Assembly (NCBI GenBank): GCA_002473085.1
Contig: DKTP01000062.1
Coordinates: forward strand, 1-12,493
Reading direction: 5' to 3'
From: Anaerolineales bacterium UBA7227
GTDB taxonomy: Bacteria; Chloroflexota; Anaerolineae; Anaerolineales; Villigracilaceae
DNA length: 12,493 nt
Part shown: positions 1 to 7,254 of the stretch, piece by piece
Position numbering within the stretch: position 1 is the stretch's first letter
Layout of the letters: each line of letters opens with the position of its first letter
Position numbers and translations under genes: made by a program
Notes under the pieces: model-generated
Databases searched by the model: none
The model's input: only the letters and a program-made list of their open reading frames with translations
Told to the model about the DNA's origin: nothing

Positions 1-2
1 GA

Positions 3-1040
3 ATAGCGGTGAGGAAGTACATCGTGCCACAAACTACAACCTTGACCTATCTTGTTGGCGATCATCTCGGTTCAACGTCTCTCGCGGTGGACGCGTCCAC
101 GGGCGATGTGGTGCAGACGCGCTATAAGCCGTGGGGTGAAGTGCGGTTCACGACGGCGAATACAACCCTCCCCACGCGCTACACCTTCACGGGACAATAC
201 AGTTACGTCAGCGATGACGCCACGGACTTGGGCAACGCGGGGTTTGGATTAATGTTCTACAACGCGCGCTGGTACGACCCCACCCTCGGACGCTTCGCCC
301 AAGCAGATACCATCATCCCCACATCCACGCAAGGGACGCAGGCCTGGGATCGATATGCTTTTGTGAACAATAATCCTGTCCGTTACACGGATCCAACAGG
401 GCACATGATAGATAGCGGTGGCGGTACTACCTGCTATGAAGAAACTGAGGATTGCTCAGTGACACACACAGTCTTAGCGGGCATGCATAATTGGATGACG
501 CCATACGTTCCGGGGCCAGACGAATCTGGCTGTGATGGTTGTAGCGCAGAAGGACAATATCCCGCCTCTGCATGGGCAAGTGCACCTGATGTACTTCTTA
601 ACCAACCAGCAATTTGGATTCGAAATAATCAAGCGGCAAATGGCGATCCGAGTATATTTACTTTCGTAACCTATGATGAATATTTGGATGGGACGATAAG
701 CGTCGATTCGATCACAGTATACAACAAGAGCAATGTGGAACTGGCAGTGTCGAGTGTAACCTTTGGTGTTGAGGTAACACCATGTCAAACCTTATGTTAT
801 CAGCCAAGTAATCAAACGTACAGCGTGAATCGAACTTATTGGCAAAATCCCGGGGCGCCAAGCCCTGGAGTTGGGACGATCCCGGGAAAAAGCATCACAA
901 CGGTATCCTTGACCCCATCCGGCAACAATGTAAACCCAACAAACTCCTGGGGATCTTCGTACAACGTAAGTGTTGTTATAAAACTGGCGATGTATTTAAC
1001 TGGCGAACGCTACGCTCCGATAATCTTTCCGATACCGTGA
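3..1040 (+). CDS. Rhs/YD-repeat protein, C-terminal part (5' truncated by window)
   Basis: The frame is open to the left edge, so this is the 3' end of a longer gene. The first GTG at position 9 is not a start: the codons before it (Ile-Ala) continue the Rhs pattern. The first ~135 residues are an Rhs repeat-associated core: a GDHLGST block near residue 20, RYKPWGE near 40, RYTFTGQ near 60, YNARWYDPTLGRF near 90, then DRYAFVNNNP and DPTG near 130. In this family such cores form a secreted or surface shell, and the sequence after DPTG is a variable tip that can be a toxin. Here the tip is ~210 residues, rich in Thr, Ser, Asn and Val, with alternating beta-strand-like stretches and several Cys, and it ends IIFPIP. 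I see no recognisable nuclease, deaminase or protease motif. The tip is visibly more AT-rich than the core, as expected of exchanged tips. Rhs assignment is sure; tip function is unknown. Confidence 0.9.
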   Translation: MAVRKYIVPQTTTLTYLVGDHLGSTSLAVDASTGDVVQTRYKPWGEVRFTTANTTLPTRYTFTGQYSYVSDDATDLGNAGFGLMFYNARWYDPTLGRFAQADTIIPTSTQGTQAWDRYAFVNNNPVRYTDPTGHMIDSGGGTTCYEETEDCSVTHTVLAGMHNWMTPYVPGPDESGCDGCSAEGQYPASAWASAPDVLLNQPAIWIRNNQAANGDPSIFTFVTYDEYLDGTISVDSITVYNKSNVELAVSSVTFGVEVTPCQTLCYQPSNQTYSVNRTYWQNPGAPSPGVGTIPGKSITTVSLTPSGNNVNPTNSWGSSYNVSVVIKLAMYLTGERYAPIIFPIP

Positions 1041-1064
1041 TCATTACGAGGAGATCAAACACAA

Positions 1065-1532
1065 ATGAAGAAAACGATCTTTGCTATGGTCATGTTCTTA
1101 GTGGCATGTACAATCACGAACTCTCCAAATTCCGATTCTGTTCCAGGGATACCCATTCCATTGGCCGAAATGAATGCGCAGATTGTTCTACGCAAATCTC
1201 CAGGAATGGTTGATATATACAATGCAATAGGCACAATAGACCTTTACATTGAAAATTTATCGGACAGTCCAGTTTCGTTTTCACCAGATTACGGTTCTAA
1301 AATTCTTATTAAAAGGGAGGGCGAATGGGAAGAGGTAGATAACGATTTCGACTATTCTGTTTCAGGCGTAATTTTACCGACTAAGAGTCAATATCCACCA
1401 GGCCTTGATTTATCAGTGAAGCCTATTTTAACTCAAACTGAAAGGCCTATAACCTTGCGTATTGTTGTAGTTGGCGTCATGGTTAACATTGGCGAAAGCG
1501 TTGGCGCATATTTGGATGTCATTTTGGAGTAA
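1065..1532 (+). CDS. Small predicted lipoprotein of unknown function next to the Rhs tip
   Basis: This 155-residue protein starts with a short lipoprotein signal: two Lys, a hydrophobic stretch, then a LVAC lipobox with Cys15 as the likely lipidated residue. A GAGGAG ribosome binding site at 1048-1053 supports the ATG. The mature part contains IENLSDSPVSFSPDYG around residues 61-76 and further short hydrophobic strands to the end, which suggests a beta-sandwich, immunoglobulin-like fold outside the membrane. It begins 24 bases after the Rhs gene on the same strand and shares its AT-rich composition, so the two probably travel and are expressed together. In Rhs loci the gene after the tip is often an immunity protein; whether that holds here is inference, since no toxin domain is visible. 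I do not recognise a named family. Nothing resembling a plus-strand terminator directly follows it. Confidence 0.75.
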   Translation: MKKTIFAMVMFLVACTITNSPNSDSVPGIPIPLAEMNAQIVLRKSPGMVDIYNAIGTIDLYIENLSDSPVSFSPDYGSKILIKREGEWEEVDNDFDYSVSGVILPTKSQYPPGLDLSVKPILTQTERPITLRIVVVGVMVNIGESVGAYLDVILE

Positions 1533-1620
1533 GGCGTCTGCTGGTTGTTCACCACTACGAAATCTTCCTGATTGTGTCAGTGGCAGATGTAGTGGAAGAT
1601 CATGAGCAAAACGCGCCCCG

Positions 1621-1664
1621 AAAAATGAAAAGACGAACCGAACTTGGGAGTTCAGCCCGTCTTT
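1621..1664 (-). terminator. Terminator-like hairpin after the minus-strand remnant
   Basis: A hairpin pairs AAAGACG (from 1628) with CGTCTTT (to 1664), with a second inner stem GAACT/AGTTC around TGGG. Read on the minus strand it is followed by TTTTCATTTTT, so it best fits termination of the minus-strand remnant ending at 1682. It could also stop plus-strand transcription from the lipoprotein gene, but the plus side has only three T. Between 1533 and 1620 I see no gene, only short inverted matches (CCACTAC with GTAGTGG, ATCTTCC with GGAAGAT). Confidence 0.5.
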
Positions 1665-1681
1665 CCGAGTGGGGGGTGAGA

Positions 1682-1801
1682 TTATACCGCTACTTCGTTT
1701 TGCGCCTTAACATCATCCATTTTTTTCTTTTCCAGTAATCCCAAGCCTTCGCGCAACGCGCGGACAAGTTCCGTCTGTGCGGGATTGAGCGAACCGTTGC
1801 G
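1682..1801 (-). pseudogene. C-terminal remnant of an unidentified minus-strand gene
   Basis: The minus-strand frame from about 1801 down to a TAA at 1682-1684 reads like real protein (core NPAQTELVRALREGLGLLEK, then a charged tail ending in VAV), with codon use like its neighbours and a terminator-like hairpin just behind it. The frame stays open further upstream to 1897, but that part lies opposite an Rhs fragment coded on the plus strand and so is not believable as protein. I read this as the last ~38 codons of a gene whose front was replaced when Rhs DNA was inserted or recombined at about 1801-1811. The family is not recognised; the predicted helix is compatible with many small regulators or transposase tails. 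Confidence 0.4.
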
Positions 1802-1810
1802 CGCGCGTCG

Positions 1811-2026
1811 GCGACCGCGAGTTTCGTCTATGATGGCGATGGCAAGCAGATCAAAGCCACCGTCAACGGGATCACCGCCGTCTACGTTGGCAATCACAAT
1901 ATTATCCCCTTGCGGGACGAAGTGAAGACGAAGTACTGCTTTGCTGGTTCCACGCGTCTCGCCGTCCGCACGGATGGGACATTGCGCTTCCTGCTCTCCG
2001 ACTGCCTCTTCCGCGACCTGCCTTGA
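1811..2026 (+). pseudogene. Displaced Rhs core fragment
   Basis: This plus-strand frame runs open to a TGA at 2024-2026 and reads as Rhs core: FVYDGDGKQIKATVNG, then VYVGN, then FAGSTRLAVRTDGTLRFLLSD. This is the stretch that normally comes just before GDHLGST in such proteins, and the first lines of the window carry that following part in another Rhs gene. After LLSD (about position 2002) the expected HLGST is replaced by unrelated residues and a stop eight codons later. No start codon with a ribosome binding site precedes it, so it is a remnant. It probably came from recombination between Rhs genes or tip modules, which is how this family diversifies. The Rhs origin of the fragment is well supported; the mechanism is inferred. 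Confidence 0.75.
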
Positions 2027-2049
2027 AACGTTGTATGATAAGGTACAAT
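2023..2049 (+). promoter_or_regulatory. Possible promoter of tal-pgi
   Basis: TTGAAA (2023-2028) and TACAAT (2044-2049) resemble -35 and -10 boxes, but the spacer is only 15 bases, shorter than the usual 17. It lies about 115 bases before the tal-pgi start and just behind the Rhs remnant. Confidence 0.35.
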
Positions 2050-2065
2050 TATTTTAGCGGGGCAT

Positions 2066-2113
2066 GGCCGCCGTTCTTTCCAGGATCGGTCTCCCGAAAG
2101 AATGCCTTCGGCC
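2066..2113 (+). promoter_or_regulatory. Stem-loop in the tal-pgi leader
   Basis: An outer stem GGCCG/CGGCC (2066-2070 with 2109-2113) encloses an inner nine-pair stem containing TTCTTTC/GAAAGAA (2072-2080 with 2096-2104) around a 15-base loop. No T-run follows, so it is not a standard terminator. It may shape or protect the leader RNA. No known riboswitch class is recognised. Confidence 0.35.
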
Positions 2114-2163
2114 TGCCTTGCTGAAATTTAACCGTTCAGATCTTCAACACAGACAGGACCCGC

Positions 2164-4854
2164 ATGAACCCCATTACCAAACTCACCTCTCTCGGCCAGT
2201 CTCTCTGGTACGATAACATCCAGCGCAAACAATTGGAGAACGGCGAATTCGAAGCCATGATCCGGCGCGGCGACATTCGCGGCGTCACCTCCAACCCGTC
2301 CATTTTCAACCACGCCATGACGAAGTCCAACGACTACGACTCGGCGTTGATCCCCCTCGCCTGGGCGGGCTGGGACGCGGAGCAGGTCTTCTGGCGGCTC
2401 GCCGTGGAAGACATCCAGAAAGCCTGCGACCTTTTCCGTCCCCTCTACGACGAGACGAACGGCGGCGACGGCTACGTCAGCATCGAAGTGGACCCGCGCT
2501 ACGCTGACGACGAGGAAGCCACCGCCGCACAGGCGCGGACGCTCTGGGAGCGCGTGAACCGTCCCAACCTGATGGTCAAAATCCCCGCGACCCAGGCCTG
2601 CATCCCCGCCATCCGACGCTCCATCGCCGCGGGCATCAACATCAACATCACGCTCATCTTTTCGCTCGAACGTTACGCCGAAGTGATGATCGCCTACCTC
2701 GACGGGCTCGAAGAACGCCTCGCCGCGGGACATCCCATTGACCGCATCGCCTCGGTGGCCTCGTTCTTCGTCTCGCGCGTCGACACGAAGATAGACCCCA
2801 AACTTCCCGAAGGCGCGCCCCTGCGCGGCAAAGCCGCCATCGCCAACGCCAAGCTCGCCTACGAAGCCTTCACCGCGGTCTTCACCACGCACCGTTGGGA
2901 ACAACTTAAACTCAAAGGCGCGCGCGTCCAGCGCCCGCTGTGGGCCAGCACCAGCACGAAGAACCCCGCCTACCCCGACACCCTCTATGTGGACAGCCTC
3001 ATCGGTCCCGAGACCGTCAACACCATCCCGCCCGCCACGCTGAATGCCTTCCGCGATCACGGTCACGCCGAAATCACGCTCACGCGCGACCTCGACGAGG
3101 CCCGCAGCGTCTTCGCGCAGCTCAAGACGCTCGGCATCTCGATGGACGCGGTCACTCACGAACTCGAAGTGGAAGGCGTCAAGACCTTCGCTGAAGCCTT
3201 CACGCAATTGTTCGCGGAACTGGACGAAAAACGGAAAGCCGCCGTCGCCTCGCTCGGACCCTTGGCGGACTCTGTCGCCCGGCGCTTGTCCTCCCTCGAA
3301 GCGGACGCGTTCTCCGCGCGGCTGTGGCGGCACGACGTCTCCCTCTGGGCGGCGGACGAGGCGGGCCAGCGCGAGGCCGCGATCCGTCTCGGCTGGTTGG
3401 CCTCTCCCGAAAAAGCCCGCGCCCGCATCCCCGACTATCAAGCCTTCGCGGAGGAAGTCCGCAACGCGGGCATTGACCGCGTCCTCGTGCTTGGAATGGG
3501 CGGCTCCTCGCTGACCGCCGAAGCGCTGAGTTCCCTGCAAGCGGCCGCGAACGTCGCCGCGCCGCTCTCGCTGGCGATCCTCGACTCCACCGACCCTCGG
3601 CAGGTGGCGGAGGCCGCGAAGAATTTCCCGCCCGAAAAATCGCTGTACATCGTCGCCAGTAAATCGGGCGGCACGGCCGAGATGATGGCCGCCTTCGACC
3701 TGTTTTGGAAGTTGTCCAACGGCGACGGCTCGCGCTTCGTCGCCACCACCGATCCCGGGACTGGCCTGGAAAAACTCGCGCGCGAGCGCGGCTTCCGCAA
3801 GATTTTCTCCTCCGACGAATCCGTGGGCGGACGCTACTCCGCCATGACCGACTTCGGCATGGTCCCCGCCGCGCTGCTCGGATACGACCTGCCCGGCTTC
3901 CTCGACCGCGCGGATTGGATGAAGCGCCAATGCGGCGCGGACGTCCCTATCGCGCGCGACCCGGGCGTCGCGCTCGGCGCCGTGATGGCTGAGTCCGCTC
4001 TGGCCGGCCGCGACAAGCTGACGGTCCTGGCGGACGCGCCCCTGTCCGCGCTGGCGGGCTGGGTCGAGCAGATCGTCGCCGAATCCAGCGGCAAGGACGG
4101 GAAGGGAATCCTGCCCGTCGCGCTCGAACCGCTCGGCGCGCCCGAAGCGTACGGGAACGACCGGCTGTTCGTCTATCTGCATCAGACGGGCGAGTTCGAT
4201 GCCGGGATCGCCGCTCTCAAAAGCGCGGGCCATCCCGTGGTTGCATTGCCCCTCGCCGATTATCACGACGCCTCGGCGGAATTTTTCCGCTGGGAGATTG
4301 CGGTCGCCGCGGCCTGTCATATTCTCGGCGTCAACGCCTTCGACCAGCCCAACGTGCAGGACAGCAAAGCGCGCACCAACGCCCGCATCGCCGATTTCCA
4401 AAAGACGGGCAAACTCGCCGACGTGGACCTGGTGGACGTCCGCGAGGCGAAGCCCGCGCTGGAGAAATTTTTGGCGCAGGCGAAGGCAGGAGATTACGTC
4501 GCCGTCAACGCCTACCTGCCGCGCAACGCAGAGATGACCGAAGCGCTCCAGCGGATGCGCGTCGCCATCCGCGCGAAGACTCATTGCGCGGCGACGGCGG
4601 GATTCGGTCCGCGCTTCCAGCATTCCACGGGACAGTTCCACAAGGGCGGGCCGAACACGGGGCTGTTCATTCAGGTTGTGTGCGACGCGGAAAACGACCT
4701 TGAAATCCCGACGCAGGGATTGACTTTCGGCGCGCTCATCCGCGCGCAGGCGTTGGGCGATTACGAAGCGTTACAAGCCGCCGGACGGCGCGTCTTGCGC
4801 GTGCATTTGCCAAGCGCGGCGGATATTAAGTCGTTGGAGAACGCGTTGGAGTGA
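2164..4854 (+). CDS. tal-pgi: Bifunctional transaldolase / glucose-6-phosphate isomerase
   Basis: The 896-residue cytoplasmic enzyme joins two sugar-phosphate steps. Residues 1-~355 are transaldolase (moves a dihydroxyacetone unit between sedoheptulose-7-P and glyceraldehyde-3-P): VTSNPSIF at 41-48 and VKIPAT at 138-143, where Lys139 is the expected Schiff-base residue. Residues ~365-896 are phosphoglucose isomerase (glucose-6-P to fructose-6-P): GMGGSS at 444-449 and SKSGGT at 499-504 are sugar-phosphate-binding SIS motifs, VGGRYS at 554-559, ESSGK at 640-644 with Glu640 as likely catalytic base, and STGQFHKGGP at 821-830 with His826. All key residues are present in both halves. The fusion is known from several bacteria including Chloroflexota and links the pentose phosphate pathway with glycolysis. 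AGGA at 2155-2158, five bases before the ATG, is an acceptable ribosome binding site. The large open frames on the opposite strand are a by-product of its GC-rich codons. Confidence 0.96.
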   Translation: MNPITKLTSLGQSLWYDNIQRKQLENGEFEAMIRRGDIRGVTSNPSIFNHAMTKSNDYDSALIPLAWAGWDAEQVFWRLAVEDIQKACDLFRPLYDETNGGDGYVSIEVDPRYADDEEATAAQARTLWERVNRPNLMVKIPATQACIPAIRRSIAAGININITLIFSLERYAEVMIAYLDGLEERLAAGHPIDRIASVASFFVSRVDTKIDPKLPEGAPLRGKAAIANAKLAYEAFTAVFTTHRWEQLKLKGARVQRPLWASTSTKNPAYPDTLYVDSLIGPETVNTIPPATLNAFRDHGHAEITLTRDLDEARSVFAQLKTLGISMDAVTHELEVEGVKTFAEAFTQLFAELDEKRKAAVASLGPLADSVARRLSSLEADAFSARLWRHDVSLWAADEAGQREAAIRLGWLASPEKARARIPDYQAFAEEVRNAGIDRVLVLGMGGSSLTAEALSSLQAAANVAAPLSLAILDSTDPRQVAEAAKNFPPEKSLYIVASKSGGTAEMMAAFDLFWKLSNGDGSRFVATTDPGTGLEKLARERGFRKIFSSDESVGGRYSAMTDFGMVPAALLGYDLPGFLDRADWMKRQCGADVPIARDPGVALGAVMAESALAGRDKLTVLADAPLSALAGWVEQIVAESSGKDGKGILPVALEPLGAPEAYGNDRLFVYLHQTGEFDAGIAALKSAGHPVVALPLADYHDASAEFFRWEIAVAAACHILGVNAFDQPNVQDSKARTNARIADFQKTGKLADVDLVDVREAKPALEKFLAQAKAGDYVAVNAYLPRNAEMTEALQRMRVAIRAKTHCAATAGFGPRFQHSTGQFHKGGPNTGLFIQVVCDAENDLEIPTQGLTFGALIRAQALGDYEALQAAGRRVLRVHLPSAADIKSLENALE

Positions 4855-4914
4855 CGCTCCTGCGCGTTCGCACGAGGATTGTTTTCAATCATTCACAAGC
4901 AAGGTAAATTTCAT

Positions 4915-5331
4915 ATGACCTTAGTTGAAGAAGAATATTTGGACGTCTTGCAAAACATCGAATGGGCCATCCTAAGCGTTTATCGCGAAAATCCCCAATT
5001 GTTCGATTACGACGTGGACAAGGCTCTCAACGCGTTGTGGATGGGCTATCGCTCCGAGCAGATTGGGAAGGCTAAACCGCCGCCCGCGTTCAACGAACTT
5101 CAAGATTTGCTTTATGAACGTGTGCGGGCGATATGTGAATGGCGTTTGGGACGCAATCCGATGCAGAAGGAGGGCAAGGACGGCGAAGTAGTTGATCTGT
5201 CGCCCGAACCGCTTACCCACGATGTAATTCTGGCCTGCATTAAGCGGATTCGCAAGTCCGTTGAATTTTGGACAAAAGAAGGCGGGCGTCAGGGCTATTT
5301 ATATTTTATTGATCGCAATTCCGGCTTATAG
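4915..5331 (+). CDS. Conserved-looking hypothetical protein, 138 residues
   Basis: I do not recognise this protein. It is mainly helical by appearance, acidic at the N-terminus (LVEEEYLDVLQNIEWAI), with a Tyr- and Trp-rich middle, a Pro-rich link (AKPPPAF), a basic segment CIKRIRKSVEFW near residues 104-115 and a short aromatic tail. There is no signal peptide or membrane segment, so it is probably cytoplasmic. I chose ATG 4915 because AAGG at 4901-4904 gives a normal ribosome binding site; a TTG at 4879 would add 12 residues and has a weaker site. It follows tal-pgi by 60 bases on the same strand with no terminator between, so co-transcription is likely but says little about function. Its stop overlaps the end of the convergent galactosidase gene by six bases. 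Confidence 0.75.
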   Translation: MTLVEEEYLDVLQNIEWAILSVYRENPQLFDYDVDKALNALWMGYRSEQIGKAKPPPAFNELQDLLYERVRAICEWRLGRNPMQKEGKDGEVVDLSPEPLTHDVILACIKRIRKSVEFWTKEGGRQGYLYFIDRNSGL

Positions 5332-6885
5332 CCTTTGAACCGTCTTCTTCAACGAACGTTTCCCCATCCAATCCAGCAGGCGCAGCGCCCAGGGCTGGTT
5401 TCCCAGCGCGGCGAATATTGTTCTTTGGATAGATTCTAATTTGTTGGGGCGCGGCGGAAGTTCGATCGCGGGCGTGAAGTCCACGCGGCGCGAAGCGACG
5501 CGATAGCGATAACCTCCCTCGGGAAGGTACTCGTTCGTATCTTCAAGAAACGCGCGCAGGGACTCGCGCTCGGCCGGGGTCATCCATTGCGGCAGGTCGG
5601 AGGTCGCCTTGAAGCCGCAGACCAGCGCCAGGTCCTGGAGCAGGAGCCGCTGTTCGACGGTCAGCGAATTGCCTTTGGCGGCGAAATACGCCACGTCGGG
5701 ATCGGTCTGGACGAGCGGACTCAACCAGAGGCGGTTGACCGTCGTGCGGATGGCGTTGCGCGCCCCAGGCGTGGTGGGATTTTGGAGCAGGACCGCGTCG
5801 CGATGACTCTCCCATTCGCCCGCGACGTCCGGGCCGACGCGCAGCGCGTCGCACAGACCGAGCGAGGGGACGATCGGCGCGCCGCAGGCGAGGAAGTACG
5901 CGTCCGCGCCCATCGCCTCGCGCAGAACTTTCAGCCCGAGGCGGTACGCGGCCTCGCGCGGCGCCTCCGTGTGACGTTTGCCGCGCAGCGCGCCCGCGTA
6001 GAGAAAATCGAGTTTGAGATAATCGAAGCCCCAGGCGCGGACTTGTTTCATCAGCGCCGCCAGCCATTCTTGCGCGGCGGGATGGGTGGTATCCAGCGCG
6101 TACATCCACTCGCCCCAGTTGAACCCCGCCGAGGCGAATTTCCCCGCTTCATCTTTTAAAAACCAGTCGGGATGTTCGCGGAACAGCCGTGAAGATTTCG
6201 CCGCCAAAAGCGGCGCGAGCCACAGTCCCGCCTTGCGCCCGGTGGATTTTATTTTGTCCGCCAGCGCGGCCATGCCCGACGGGAATTTGTTGTTCGCCTC
6301 CCAATCGCCGAGGCTGACCTGCCAGCCGTCGTCCACTTGCAAAACATCGAAGGGGAGGTCGCCGAGGCCGTCGAAAACCTTGTGGAGGATGGGTTCGTCA
6401 ATCAACGTGTAAAGGCTGTACCACGAGCACCAGATACGCGGCGCGGGCCTCGCGGCGGCAAATCCGAATCGCTCGCCGAGCGCTTGCGTATAGGCAGGAA
6501 AGGCGTTTTGTTCCGCGCCAAAGTGGATGAACCATTCGCCCTCGCCCGATTCGTACCAACCTTCGAGTTGACTGCCGTCCAGGCGGACATGCGCGTCCGT
6601 GCCGAGCGCGCCGAGGAGGACGATCCTGCCGTCGTCCATTTCCGCCGCGCCGACCCACGATCCGTGCGGGAGCGGCTCGCGGGCGTAGGCCGCGTCCGTT
6701 TGGAGGACGTGGAAGATGGCGGGCTTTTGAATCGGGAGCGGGGAGAGGTCCGTCCACGCGGCGAGGGACCAGGACTGCCATCCGTGGCGGTAAAACGCGC
6801 GGGGAGGCCGCGGCAGGTTCAAGGTCACGCGCGAGGCGGAGACGGTTTGGGAGGCGGGAGTCGAGTCGGTGATGAGGATGTCCAT
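5326..6885 (-). CDS. Alpha-galactosidase-like glycoside hydrolase, family GH36
   Basis: The 519-residue protein has the signature order of clan GH-D alpha-galactosidases: RHGWQSWS at 33-40, WCSWYSLYT at 152-160, LQVDDGWQ at 182-189, GLWLAPL at 220-226, YLKLDF at 289-294 with Asp293 as the expected nucleophile, and RVGPDVAGEW at 349-358 with Asp353 as the expected acid/base. These enzymes release terminal alpha-galactose from oligosaccharides such as melibiose or raffinose. It has no signal peptide, so it acts in the cytoplasm on imported sugars. At 519 residues it is shorter than classical GH36 enzymes (around 700), with a reduced N-terminal beta domain, so substrate range is uncertain; related alpha-N-acetylgalactosaminidase or transglycosidase activity is possible. 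It converges on the preceding gene and overlaps it by six bases. No clear ribosome binding site precedes the ATG at 6885. A LacI-like palindrome lies 29 bases upstream. Confidence 0.9.
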   Translation of the reverse strand: MDILITDSTPASQTVSASRVTLNLPRPPRAFYRHGWQSWSLAAWTDLSPLPIQKPAIFHVLQTDAAYAREPLPHGSWVGAAEMDDGRIVLLGALGTDAHVRLDGSQLEGWYESGEGEWFIHFGAEQNAFPAYTQALGERFGFAAARPAPRIWCSWYSLYTLIDEPILHKVFDGLGDLPFDVLQVDDGWQVSLGDWEANNKFPSGMAALADKIKSTGRKAGLWLAPLLAAKSSRLFREHPDWFLKDEAGKFASAGFNWGEWMYALDTTHPAAQEWLAALMKQVRAWGFDYLKLDFLYAGALRGKRHTEAPREAAYRLGLKVLREAMGADAYFLACGAPIVPSLGLCDALRVGPDVAGEWESHRDAVLLQNPTTPGARNAIRTTVNRLWLSPLVQTDPDVAYFAAKGNSLTVEQRLLLQDLALVCGFKATSDLPQWMTPAERESLRAFLEDTNEYLPEGGYRYRVASRRVDFTPAIELPPRPNKLESIQRTIFAALGNQPWALRLLDWMGKRSLKKTVQRL

Positions 6886-6914
6886 GCGGGGATTATCCCG
6901 CGAGTTGAGTTGCA

Positions 6915-6932
6915 GGTCAAATCGGTTTGACC
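6915..6932. promoter_or_regulatory. LacI/GalR-type operator-like palindrome
   Basis: GGTCAAATCGGTTTGACC is an 18-base palindrome with one mismatched pair. Its centre, AATCGGTT, fits the AAnCGnTT core typical of LacI/GalR-family operators. It sits 29 bases before the galactosidase start codon, a fitting place for sugar-responsive repression. Its right arm also contains the -35 box of the plus-strand ileS-leader promoter, so bound protein could affect both genes. No LacI-type regulator gene is in the window. Confidence 0.5.
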
Positions 6933-6955
6933 GACGTTAAATTTTGTGGCATAAT
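6927..6955 (+). promoter_or_regulatory. Promoter of the T-box/ileS transcript
   Basis: TTGACC (6927-6932) and CATAAT (6950-6955) match sigma-70-type boxes with an exact 17-base spacer, one mismatch each to consensus. Transcription would start near 6962, just before T-box stem I. Confidence 0.7.
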
Positions 6956-7077
6956 CCCGCTATTCAAACGCGTGGATGGGAACGAGTACGTTCGTGGAAC
7001 TGCCAGAGAGCCTGCGGTCGGTGTGAAGCGGGTCAGCAAAGCGAACGGAAAATCCTCCCGTAGCGGCGAACTGAAAT

Positions 7078-7149
7078 TAGTCGAATAGTCTGATAGTCGC
7101 GTGGTCGCATAGTCAGGTGATCGCGTGGTTGGATGGTCAGATGGTCGGC
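7078..7149 (+). repeat. Array of nine degenerate octamers, TRGTCNNN
   Basis: Nine consecutive 8-base units fill 7078-7149: TAGTCGAA, TAGTCTGA, TAGTCGCG, TGGTCGCA, TAGTCAGG, TGATCGCG, TGGTTGGA, TGGTCAGA, TGGTCGGC. The first five bases are nearly fixed (T-R-G-T-C) while the last three vary freely. The array lies inside the T-box leader between stem I and the antiterminator. Origin and function are unknown. Confidence 0.85.
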
Positions 7150-7254
7150 GGAGAGTAGGTGAGACGGAGTCGCGCTTCGTTATCAAGGCGCGAGGTTGAT
7201 GGACCTCGACGAGCGCCCAGCAATGGGAAGCAGAGTGGTACCGCGTGAGCCATG

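Noticed and set aside
839..1213. Plus-strand open frame overlapping the Rhs end and the lipoprotein start
   Set aside because: It is out of frame with two better-supported genes and has no ribosome binding site or sensible protein features.
2128..4641. Very long open frame (837 codons) on the minus strand inside tal-pgi
   Set aside because: It lies opposite a gene with clear enzyme motifs; the reading is Arg/Gly/Val/Asp-rich low-quality protein caused by GC-rich third positions.
6936..6967. Minus-strand promoter for the galactosidase (TTGAAT with TTTAAC or AAATTT)
   Set aside because: Either the spacer is 20 bases or the -10 box is very poor, so I did not list it as a feature.
7078..7149. 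Octamer array considered as a CRISPR-like array
   Set aside because: Units are 8 bases with 3 variable bases, far too short for repeats and spacers, and no cas genes are near.
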